From the NCBI RefSeq assembly GCF_027943255.1, contig NC_072893.1, positions 90,527,784 to 90,591,783 on the forward strand: a DNA stretch of 64,000 nt. Reading direction: 5' to 3'. This DNA comes from Anastrepha obliqua (Eukaryota > Arthropoda > Insecta > Diptera > Tephritidae). This document shows positions 54,731 through 64,000 of this stretch, piece after piece. A program made the translations under genes and the position numbers. Every line of letters begins with the position of its first letter. Within the stretch, counting starts at the first letter, position 1. The notes beneath the pieces were generated by a model, which was not told the DNA's origin, ran no database searches, and saw only the letters and a program-made list of their open reading frames with translations.

Positions 54731-55159
54731 TTCCTCGTTTCGAAAGATATAAAGGCAGGTAAGACCTAGGAAAACAATTATTTTTGCACAAATATTTTCT
54801 TTTATTTCAGTATTACCAAAAAAACGCTAAACAAATAACAATTCAATATCTACAATTGTAACGAGCTCGAAAATTCGGAATTTATCACATTTTGAACTGG
54901 GCACTGAAATAGCGCATTTTTATCGACTTGCAAAAAAAGAGGAATTAGTTATTTCTAATGGTTTAAATTTGTTTATATATTTCTTACTTGATTTGTATTA
55001 CTATATTTTTGAGTTGCCAATATTTTTTAAAACTGCTTCAGACCTCCATATAAACTTTCTATTAACTTTTGGTATCTCTTCAAAGGAATCGAGTTCCATA
55101 CTTTCGCTACTCGTTACCAAAGTTCATAGGTATTTTTAAATAATAAAATAATAATAAAT
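54731..55159. other. A+T-rich DNA, no gene seen
   Basis: No feature supported. Confidence 0.5.
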
Positions 55160-55705
55160 TGTTTTGCCCAACCTTAACCTTAATATAGTCCCCTAGATTT
55201 CCAATTGGGTTAATTTCGAGTATTTTAGCTGGTTAATCCATAACTGCAATTTTTTCTTTGGAAAACCAATTTTTCACCACTTTTGCTGTATGCTTAAGTT
55301 CGCTATCAGGTATGGGTAAAGAGTTACGGTATGGACTCAAAAGAACATGGTTCCATCATGTTTCTGAGAATATCGAAATAAGCAAACTTATTCATATTGC
55401 CATTAATTCCTCTCCAAGGAAATGATCCCCAAACTTTCAAGTTACCTCCACCGAGCCTTAAGGTTTACCATATGTTATATGTTCTGCTGATTTGCAGTCT
55501 TTCGCGTCTTTCGAACTTTCTTTCTTTTGACCATATTTTTGTCTATAGATACCTCTGATGGAATTGTTTACCATTTTATGTAAAGAATTTATTATTTCTG
55601 CTATTTTCATTTGTTTTGTGCCTTTTTCATAGAGGCCCCCAGTAATGTTCTTCTTTTCAAGTGAGCAGCGAAGTAATCTTCCCATTTCTCTACCCAATAA
55701 ATTTT
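55160..55705 (-). pseudogene. Tc1/Tc3-like transposase relic
   Basis: On the minus strand the N-terminal part reads TKQMKIAEIINSLHKMVNN then IRGIYRQKYGQKKESS (family: RKIAEIINRSxxVVxNFL...YGxKKxSGRP). After a large deletion it continues GGGNLKVWGSFPWRGINGNM, FAYFDILRNMMEPCS, HTAKVVKNWFSKEKIAVMD then a stop, and PAKILEINPIGNLGDYIKVK (family: WPAQSPDLNPIENLWxxVK). The first catalytic Asp block (WSDESKF) is missing, and the DLNPIENLW box has lost its Glu (GNLG). It is a different branch of the superfamily from the mariners in this window. No inverted termini were found. Confidence 0.75.
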
Positions 55706-58700
55706 TTTTATTTGCAATAATAACAAACAGAATTTACCGAAAAAATGCGTGAAATTGAACTGCGGACTTACTTACTCAAAGCTCCACATTTGCATAAAAA
55801 TATGTACGAATGTCAGTTAATCTTCCGAGAAATAACAATCCGTACAGAGGACACTACAAGTGCGCTATTTCTCTGTCTGCATGTCTATATCTATCTCGAT
55901 TCCTTTACGCTGCTTCATATAAACGTTTTGTATTTATAGTACCCTTCATTGCATGTGCGTGGGTATAAACAACTTTTTATTTTGATTCCATGTATGTGAT
56001 TTTCACCTACACCTTATTTCATTAAAAATTTTAATTTGAGTACCAATATTGAAAATTCCTATAAATGCTCTACATCAGCATACAGCGCACATTCTTCACA
56101 CATACTTCATTTACATTTAGAGAATTAATAGACCTATGTATGTGCGCGAGTATACCGGTAAATATGCAAATGATTACCAATGCCGCTGAACGCTTTTGCC
56201 TCAATGCAATTTTCCTCAATTTTTTCTGTTTACTTTTTTGTTTGCTTCGTCATTTTATGCCTAGTGCGGTGCTTTCGTGCGTTTTCTTCGCTTTCTGGCG
56301 CACTTAATTCCAATACTTAGTTGCTGATTAATAAAACAAATTACATTTTGTAATGCTTAAATGCTTGCGGCTTAGGTTGGTGAGGAGTGGGAGTCACAAA
56401 TGCTTTCAAGCTGGTTAAAGTTTGATGTAGGTATACGAACGGATATGTGTGGGTATCGATGAAAGCTGTGCGAGTCTAGATAAGGCTTCGATGTGTGTGC
56501 TAGTGTGAGTTCTTTTTGATTACTCCACTTCTGCTTTGTCTTCCGTTGTCATTAAAAAGTGCCCATTTTGGCTGTCACGCTAAGCATCGCTTAATACCTT
56601 AAAACGGAAAAGTATTTTCTGCATCAACTTAAGATTTAGAATATTCAGGTAAAACTTTTTCACCTGTTTTATATTGTGCCTTGCCAAAAACTTCTAGACT
56701 CTGATCATAATTTAAATGTTCAGAACTATTTCTTCCAGCTATTTGTTCAGAGTTTTGCTGATTCAGGCCGAATTTAAAGCCATTTAAAATACACGCGTAG
56801 TCCGCCTCCATAAGCAAATGTGACTGCGGCTGAACTTTGAACTCCACGAGTGCGCTACCGCTACGTTGCCAGCTGAGGCGAACTGAAATCCAGCTTTACA
56901 GCTTTTCAGTTCACTGCCCATACAATTTAAACTTTGGCGTGTTAATGAGATTTTTCTTTTTTTTTTGCGCTTGTCGACGCGGCTGCTTTTGCTTTGGCAA
57001 ACCAACTGACTGTCTGTAAGTATTGTGGCATTATTTACCGTTGCCTCAATTAAGTTTTTAATGTTAAGCATGGCAGGTGGGAAGAGACAGTGCAGCAGGA
57101 GCAGCTAAGGCAGTGCATGGAGGCTGAGGCAGCGCGTCTACTCAAATAGAGATTCGGTTGGTTGGTCTACAGGATTCAGTCAGAAGTAAATGAGGCCATT
57201 GGGACAACATGCATAATATTAAAACGCGCAAATCTGTGTGTGTGTGCATGTATCTGTGTGAGTTAGTATTTGCTAGCCAGGAAATACACCGTTATTTTCC
57301 GTTTTTCCAGGCATGAGTGAGTGAACAAGCAACTATTCCAGGCGGGCTCCTCTTGACCGCTGTTGCTGCTTAGCCGAGCAGATAAAACGATAGGGCAAAT
57401 GGAAATTCCTTTTAAAGCCGCAAAATTTCAAACACGAGCAAACATTTCTTTCTTCACTTCACACACTTTTCTACTTTTTTTACTACATTCTTTCATATCA
57501 TCTTACCACTTTTGTGGTTTACTGTTTTCAATTTGCTTTTTTCTTTATCTCTAAGTATTTAAATTGAAAATTCATGTTGATTAGACTTCACTTTGTGCGT
57601 TGGAAAATGCAAATACGAATGCAAAATAGCAAATAGCAAATGATGGTAGGGGGTAGAGGGTAGAGGGTAGACAAAGAAAAAGGCATTGGTGGCACTATAA
57701 ACCAACTCAGCGACAGTTGCAACGCAAAACCGGCCAAAACCACCCACCGCAGCCAAACGAAATTGCAGTTTTCGTCGTTCATACGCGCGAATGTTTTTAT
57801 CACAAAATTAGCGCGAAAAATTCGCTAATATGCAGCGCAGCCACGTGCGGCATGCAATTATGGTAAATTCGAAGAAATAGCAGATACACAAAGACATAAC
57901 CGCAGTCCTTTCGCTGCAGCTGCCACTGAGCAGTAATCGAATACGATTTTCATGCGCAGATAAGCAATTGTGGCATTTAGTCCGTTGCGCCTGCAATCGT
58001 GAGAGTTCGAATTAGTAGTGAGACGTGGTTTGTTGCGTGCGGTATGTTGCACGTATCGCATTTGTACTTAGCTTAATTACATTGTATGTTTTGTGCGTAT
58101 CCTTTTAAACGGTTAAGGTGGTGTTGGTGTGGTGTAAAAAGTAGCCAGATTCGTGTGGTGCGGTAGGAAATATCCCATTGCATAATACTAGGTGGAGTAA
58201 GAAGTTCTGAACGTTTTGCGATAAATGTCTTTAATGAGCGATATTTCACTATATGGCAAATTTCACTTCAGGTTATTTAAGTATTTTGAGCATTGCCATC
58301 GATTTTTTTTAAATTTTCGAAGAAAACTTGATAAATTTGAGATTTTTTCAATTTTGGTATAGAACTGTTTAAAGCGGTCCCTTTTAACACATTTTTCTTT
58401 TATTTTTTTTTAAATAAAACATTTTTTTGCAAAAAAAAAAAAATAATTTTTTGGATCAAACTTTTTGGATCAAATTTAATTTTTTGTGAAAAAATTGCCC
58501 CTTGACTCCTTTAAAAAAACAAAAAGGATTGTATGAAAAGTATATTTTGTTCTAAAAAATTAAAAACCAAATATGCAAACTATATTCCGAAATGTTAAAC
58601 ATTGAATAAATCTCAAAATGATATTTTTTAAGCCTGCAAATAAATCAATTTTCAACAAAAATCCGGCTTCTGAAAATAAAGTTAAAAAAATTTTAAATTC

Positions 58701-58769
58701 TAAGCATTCTTCATTAATGAGCCAGTATCGCCTGCAACTAAAAATCAGCCAATGCTGATAAAAAAAGGA
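55706..58769. other. A+T-rich DNA, no gene seen
   Basis: No gene is supported over 3 kb. A G-rich stretch at about 57645-57671 (GGTAGGGGGTAGAGGGTAG and one more GAGGGTAG) could form a G-quadruplex. Open frames around 56000-57100 and 57560-58060 have no domains. Confidence 0.5.
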
Positions 58770-59125
58770 CTGAAGTCTCCTTGAACGACGTGGTAACTTC
58801 AACTTGGGAAACAAAAAGAAATCACACGGGGCCATATCAAGTGAATACGGTGCTTGCACGATGGTATTTACTTGGTGTTTGATCAAATAATCCAGCACAA
58901 TTTGGGCTCGGTGCGAGGGCGCGTTATCATCATGCAAAATCCAAGAATTGTTTGCCCACATTTCCGGCCGTTTGCGACGTACAACATCTCTCAAATGCTT
59001 CAAAACGGATAAATAATATTATTTATTGACTGTCTGGCCCGATGGAAGGTACTCATGGTTCACTACGCCTTAGCAATCGAAGAAAACAGTCAACATTACC
59101 TTCCCGGTACTTTTTGATCATAGGG
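58770..59125 (-). mobile_element. Mariner fragment with one intact end
   Basis: The plus-strand right border GATCATAGGG is followed by TA (59126-59127). Reversed, it reads CCCTATGATCAAAAAGTACC, the same terminus as the 63.3-kb element. Immediately inside, the minus strand encodes mid-transposase sequence: KVMLTVFFDC-like residues, a stop, GVVNHEYLPSGQTVN-like residues, LKHLRDVVRRKRPEMWANNS, WILHDDNAPSHRAQIVLDYL (second catalytic Asp), and APYSLDMAPCDFFLFPKLKL (third Asp). The N-terminal third has been deleted between the terminus and that point. The C-terminus is lost after KLPRRSRR, where homology ends near 58770. Confidence 0.8.
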
Positions 59126-59127
59126 TA

Positions 59128-59344
59128 ATTCTAATAAGTTTGAATCAAAACATACTCGTATAAAAACTTTTCAATCACGCACATTCTTTAAAATTAAAAA
59201 GTAGGAAAAAATACTGTTGTCCGATGGAGCAAATCAATTTTTTAGTAAGTCAAAAATGGAAAAGTGTATTTAAAGATTCAAACTGCATTGAAAGCTTTAT
59301 TTTTTTAAATCGACTGACTTTGTAAAAGTCACGATATCTCAAGT
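59128..59344. other. A+T-rich DNA, no gene seen
   Basis: No feature supported. Confidence 0.5.
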
Positions 59345-59779
59345 TTAGCAAGTTTTGTCAAGTTTGTGAAGGAAAAAATATATTAAAATGGTTAGGCAAT
59401 CAACTGTTGTCGAAATAAATCTTTGAGTTTTTGTGCCTTTTGGATAATTTGCTCCATGAAGTTCCACGCAATTATTATTGGAAACAAATATATTGCGTGC
59501 TAAAACATTTCCGATGAAAGCGTTTACAGTTATGGGGCATAGATTTATAATATATGATACGCCGACGCACTTCAAATACATTCGGCATGAAGCTGGAACT
59601 ACTGGAGTATCTAAGAGAAGGTTAGAAAAACTTTGCAAGCGATAATATAACTCACATGTTAATCTAGTTAAAGAAATATAAGGACTAGCTAATGGCATAC
59701 CGCACTCTACCGCACCACTTGGTGAAGAAATATCAACTCGCAATGTTATGTTGCATGCGTTGCTTTGACACAATTTCAT
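59345..59779 (-). CDS. Unassigned 144-codon open frame
   Basis: I do not recognise this frame. It opens with MKLCQSNACNITLRVDIS, is rich in Cys, Leu and Ser (CELYYRLQSFSNLLL, ASCRMYLKCVGV, HGANYPKGTKTQRF), and ends in a hydrophobic stretch, LTILIYFFLHK. There is no signal peptide at the start and no clear repeat. It is not the complement of any recognised element, and it is longer than most chance frames in this A+T-rich DNA. It could be a fragment of an unknown element or a chance open frame; a host exon is not excluded. Confidence 0.2.
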   Translation of the reverse strand: MKLCQSNACNITLRVDISSPSGAVECGMPLASPYISLTRLTCELYYRLQSFSNLLLDTPVVPASCRMYLKCVGVSYIINLCPITVNAFIGNVLARNIFVSNNNCVELHGANYPKGTKTQRFISTTVDCLTILIYFFLHKLDKTC

Positions 59780-60293
59780 TGGTTCATTGGTTCACTGTTT
59801 AACTACTTTACTAACTGACTGTTACTTTGACCAAAATAATTTGTAATTCTTTTGTAGTTGTTGTTTGTCCTCGACTGCTGCTCGTTTCAGAATCCAAACG
59901 CTTTGCCGAGTATCACTTTCTACGGTAAAGCGTAGGAATTCTAAAATGAGTTGCAAGGATTTTATATATTACACTGAGTTTTGTTAAAAAAAAAAAACAT
60001 TATATGAAGTTACTGAAATACTGCAGTTGTTTTTATGCAAAATCTGAACTGTTTCAATTTTAGCTGTTGTGATGAAAGTGATTGAAACCCATCGAACACT
60101 CAGAGCGCTAATAAGATCTTTTAAATAAGATCTGTCACTATTTTACGGCATTTACAGTTTAACCTTATGTCTAATGGCCGCGCCCAATAGACTCATAAAT
60201 TGTCTTATCAGTATCTGATGCTTTTGAACTCTGCAACTCTATCACTTTGTTTATTTCTCTGTCTTCTGTAATATTTTAATAATATTATTATTG

Positions 60294-61480
60294 ACGTGAT
60301 AATGTCTTATAATTCGATTTAGCCGGCTGCACGCACGAAAAAATGTGTCGTTACCTTGCTCATTTGTCGTTACCTTGCTCATTGCCGTTACCTTGAATGA
60401 ACTGCAAGCGAAAGCGCGGAACGAACAAAGCAAACGAACGGCAACGTTCGACATCTTGCTCTCTCCTACTTAAGTGAGCGTATATATGTATGTATATGCG
60501 TATATGTACATAAATAAATTCACGTATTTGTATTTGCATATGCCTTCTTATTGATTATTATTAATTTGATTTACTTGAAGAATTTAAAATAAAACCAAGT
60601 TTGTTAATAATACCTGTTGTTTTAATGTTATTATTATTAATTTTTTTATTATATATGAAGGAAAAAATGCATGGTAATATTTACCACATACCTTATAAGA
60701 TATGTTGTATACTAATAATGTTATGTTATATGTTATGTTATATGTATATAAACATGCATATACATATACAATTTCGCGAAATTTTCAAAAAGAACAAATC
60801 TATATGTAAAGATGCATACAAGTCATATGGACATATCAAATATACGAATCTATTCCGTACGTAAGCAAATGTAAACTAATGTGCTTGAACTGCAAGTGAG
60901 AGCGCGGAACGAACGACAAAGAGCACAATCGGCGCCCGCGTTCGGCAACGTTCGACATCTGGCTCTGTCCTACTTGAGTGAGCATATGTATGGATGTATA
61001 TGTATGTATATGCGCATTTGTATATAAATTCACATACTTGTATTTGCATATGCCTTCTTCCTGTGTGTATGGTAATGAACCATTTCTCTGTTGAGAATAG
61101 GACGATGATAGCAAAAGTAGGAAATGAAAGGCAGTGTTTCGAGTGTAAAGTGTCTTGAAAAAGGCAAATCGATGTTGCTGCCTCTTAGTGTTGTTGACTT
61201 ATTAACGTCTGATGCACAATCGAAATTGAAGATATCTTTCATGAATTTTATAAATGTTTCGTCATTTTTCACTTTTGTGTAAATGTAACTTGATCAATTC
61301 CATTGCAATTCCATTTACCTCCTCCTCTATACCCATACAAAATATATATCAAACAAATAAAATTAAAATTTTGTTTTGAAAATGGCAACCATTTCATCAA
61401 TATTTGCTTATGACGTTGTCACGTTAAACTATCGTTAGTAAACCGACTTTACAGACAACCTCTTTTTTTTAAACAATTGG
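60294..61480 (+). repeat. Second copy of the 11-kb repeat
   Basis: It starts GACGTGATAATGTCTTATAA and follows the 11048 unit closely through the TTATTATTA tract near 60640. It has fewer minisatellite repeats (about two GTTACCTTGCTCATT units). A second, diverged stretch of the middle of the unit (AACTGCAAGTGAGAGCGCGG onward) recurs at 60884-61055. The 3' part (61320-61470) matches 12000-12145, including the inverted GACGTTGTCACGTT at 61412-61425. Near 60710-60742 lies a short TTATGTTATATGTTATG patch at the position where the 11-kb copy has its long pentamer array. Confidence 0.82.
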
Positions 61481-63295
61481 TATTGGTAATACAAATTTTC
61501 TAGGGTGAACTACCTTCCAAACTGCAAGTAAGTCAAGTTTTTTTTATTTTTCGCTGTAGACCAAGGTTAAAAAACATGGCTATAAAATACATAAAACAAT
61601 ACTCAAAATATCACGTCCAAGTTCAAAATATGGTGGAGAACATTGATATTTTTACAGTTGAAAAATATCTCCGCTTTCCCTTTGTTTTCATGTGCTTTCT
61701 ATAGCGAGAATATTTTGAATACTTCTATAAAAATCCCTGAAGATATATAATAATTATTAAGGACAGGAGCTGAATTTTTCAAATAGATAGATTCTAGCGA
61801 AGTTGCTCTTTTCTTTTTCAATTTTATAGGCACAATTCACTCTATTCTACATATTTATTATATTAATCAGAGTTTTTGGAGAGTGACAAAGAAAAATGAA
61901 AGAGTGTGCATTGAAAAAAAAAATATTTCTTTATTAAAAGTAATATCTCCCAACTTAACTACACTTATTCCAATGATAATCTGATTTCCTATCACCTCTG
62001 CAATATTTTCGAAAAAGTTCCGTAAAGTATTGTTCCAAGGAACGCAGCTCAAGCTTTCAGAACAACAATGAACAACACACGTCTCATAATCACTTCCTCA
62101 ATGATTTCTGGTATGGTGCACTTGTGATTCATCTTCACCGCTTGTCCAACCACGTTTGAGCTCCAAAACTGATTGATGCAAAGCTGGAAATAAAGCAGCA
62201 GATTCTTTCAACATCTTGGATTGAATTGAAAGAAGCTTTAAGTCTAATTTTTTACAGACTTAAGAGTCTCAGCGCCATAACAGTTGTTTTAGGGTGTAGG
62301 AATACTATGGGTTCTCGTACACATAGCCGTTATTATTATGTTTTTTTTTTTTTGTTAACTTTTACTGGCGGATAATGTATAAAAGCTAGGAATTTCTTCG
62401 CATGAGATAAACTTACCTCGCCTGATTAATCCAGTTCAAAAGTCATGTTCCCTTTCTAGTTCTAACGACTTTTAGCCTGAAAGTTGGGAATTCATCTCCT
62501 ACTAATATATACTAATAATAAAATGATTAAACTAGGAAATAACAAAAACATTTCTCATTTGCAGGCATAAAAAACTAAAGATTCCAGTATAATTTTGATT
62601 ATCCCTATCATTATCGAACCCTCCTTAAATGATAACAGGGCAACCCAATATATGATCTTCATACTTACTTGTAGCGCTTAAAATATGCTACCAAATTCAG
62701 AATTGACTAGAAATCTTTATAAACCTTAATTTATGTTCTTAGCTCTTGCATGAGGCACATCAGATAACTACATATAGAGGAGGTATTTGCTGATAAGTTT
62801 TGTTATATTAATTTATTTGTTTCCAATTAACTTAAATAATTACTTATGAAAATATAGTTCATTGTCCTACAACGACCATATAAATTCTAATTTTAAACTT
62901 TGTGCGAATAAAAACAATATAAAAACAAATTTTCTTCAAACCATTTAATAAGAGTTTTTATAAAAAATGAAATTGCTTCTAGCGGTCAAAGCGGGAACTC
63001 CCTTTTTCACTCCCTTTTCACTGAGATATATGAGCTATAATTATAAATAATTACATTTAAATAACCAGGCAAGCAGGATCTGGGACTATCAATGTGACTT
63101 ATTTCTAACAAATTTTTATAAATAATATATTAGGTTATATTAGGTAGAAAAGCTTAAATTAGTATATAAAATAGTAAAGATTTTTTTCGCTGCTTAAGAT
63201 CTTCAGCAATCATCGTATTTTTACAATTATCGAGACTGTGTTTTATGAACAGTTGAATGAATGTAGAGTTTGATAACCATTTCATTTTCGATATA
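61481..63295. other. A+T-rich DNA, no gene seen
   Basis: No gene is supported. The minus strand at about 61870-62200 has coding-like pieces (LELKRGWTSGEDESQVHHT, PWNNTLRNFFENIAEVIGN) that may be a very old transposase relic, but I cannot match it to a family with confidence. Confidence 0.45.
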
Positions 63296-63785
63296 TCCTA
63301 TGATCAAAAAGTGCCGTGAATGTTTAATTTAAACAAACTGCACACGTGGGAACCGACCCTTATTTCTTGCTTATGTTGGTAGGATTGTAATACACATATC
63401 TGTCACTTTTTAGCGACATCGGATCATTACTGTTTGCCTGGCCGCCCAGAAATGTGGGCAAACAATTCTTGGATTTTGCATGATGATAGCGCGCAACACA
63501 AACAGCAAGTAAATACCATCGTGCAAGCACCGTATTCACTTGATATGGCCCCGTGCGACTTCTTTTTGTTTCCTACCACATCATGGAAGGAGATTTCAGT
63601 CGATAGAGGAGATCAAAGAGAATGTGACGAAGGCCTACCAGGGGTGCATGGAGGACTGTGTTAAACGTTGGCACATTTGTGTTGCTTCAGACTGGTCATA
63701 TTTTGAGGAAGATTAAATAAATTTGCCTGAAAATTAACTCTGTTTTGTTTTATTTAAACATTCCTGGCACTTTCTGGTCATAGGG
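63296..63785 (+). mobile_element. Mariner deletion derivative, 490 bp
   Basis: The left end TCCTATGATCAAAAAGTGCC and the reversed right end CCCTATGACCAGAAAGTGCC are inverted copies, each flanked by TA (63294-63295, 63786-63787). It belongs to the same lineage as the fragment at 58770. More than half of the element, including the entire N-terminal coding region, is gone. It keeps both termini, so it could once have been mobilised in trans. Confidence 0.85.
63437..63716 (+). pseudogene. Mariner transposase C-terminal remnant
   Basis: It reads RPEMWANNSWILHDDSA (second catalytic Asp in the HDD block; consensus HDDNAPSH), a short deletion, QQVNTIVQAPYSLDMAPCDF then FLFP (third Asp), and, after a frameshift, SIEEIKENVTKAYQGCMEDC and VKRWHICVASDWSYFEED, ending at a stop at 63716. 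The N-terminal DNA-binding region and first Asp are absent. Residues shared with the 59-kb copy are nearly identical, so both derive from one source element. Confidence 0.82.
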
Positions 63786-63787
63786 TA

Positions 63788-64000
63788 TTATTTTCATAAC
63801 AGAAATTTTTATTAATTGTTAGACAAAAGACTAGACGAAGCTACAACAAAATACGAACACATTTGACTACTTGCGTGAATAACAGCTGGCCTATGTTTCT
63901 CACGCCTAGCCATGTGTAATCCAACGTAGAATATCTCTTCCCAATAAGTGCTACTTTGAATCTGAGTAAGCAATTGAGTAGTAAAGTCCTCTCTCGACAA
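63788..64000. other. Window end, no gene seen
   Basis: A+T-rich sequence; a 62-codon minus-strand frame runs off the window end without a recognisable motif. Confidence 0.4.

Overview
The window looks like A+T-rich intergenic or intronic DNA from a higher dipteran, most likely a tephritid fruit fly or close relative. The evidence is a tRNA-derived SINE of a type I associate with tephritid introns, insect Tc1/mariner, piggyBac, Helitron and non-LTR relics, CAA/CAG-rich short repeats, and no prokaryotic gene organisation. I found no exon of a host gene that I can defend. Almost everything recognisable is a dead mobile element or a simple repeat. The species assignment is inference.

Layout. 0-5.4 kb: piggyBac transposase relic, a 315-bp foldback element, and an internally deleted mariner-like (IS630-type) element. 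5.4-10.6 kb: featureless A+T-rich DNA. 10.6-12.2 kb: reverse-transcriptase fragment, then a ~400-bp repeat unit whose second copy has been taken over by a ~500-bp (TTATG)n array. 12.9-15.8 kb: two mariner-like relics, one broken off where a Helitron with a Pif1-type helicase pseudogene begins. 17.3-18.65 kb: 1.3 kb of decayed decamer repeats. 21-23 kb: a Mos1-like mariner interrupted by a 5'-truncated non-LTR retrotransposon (RNase H plus zinc knuckle) with an intact 15-bp target duplication. 25.9-28.9 kb: a full-length mariner with clean inverted ends, two retrotransposon relics, and a hAT-type MITE with an 8-bp target duplication inside one of them. 31-39 kb: further mariner relics, a 984-bp (TTAACA)n array and a SINE with a 9-bp target duplication. 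39.4-40.2 kb: degenerate TAATTG repeats. 43.4-48.2 kb: second foldback copy, another 1.2-kb mariner, an old SINE copy, a mariner-like relic. 50.5-51.8 kb: C-terminus of a Helentron (Helitron2) protein, helicase motif VI joined to an endonuclease. 52.6-54.7 kb: a mariner-like relic split by a 1.8-kb element with ~165-bp inverted termini that carries a decayed member of a multicopy, uncharacterised arthropod protein family. 55-63.8 kb: a Tc1/Tc3-like relic, two deletion derivatives of one mariner lineage, and a second copy of the 11-kb repeat.

Nothing here works together as a pathway. The common theme is layered insertion and decay: I count 15 Tc1/mariner-superfamily relics in 64 kb, and nesting gives relative ages at several sites (13.9, 21.3, 28.5 and 52.7 kb). 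The most novel candidate is the 52.7-54.5 kb element, because it links a widespread protein family of unknown function to a DNA transposon with long inverted ends. All identifications are from reading translations by eye; no database search was run.
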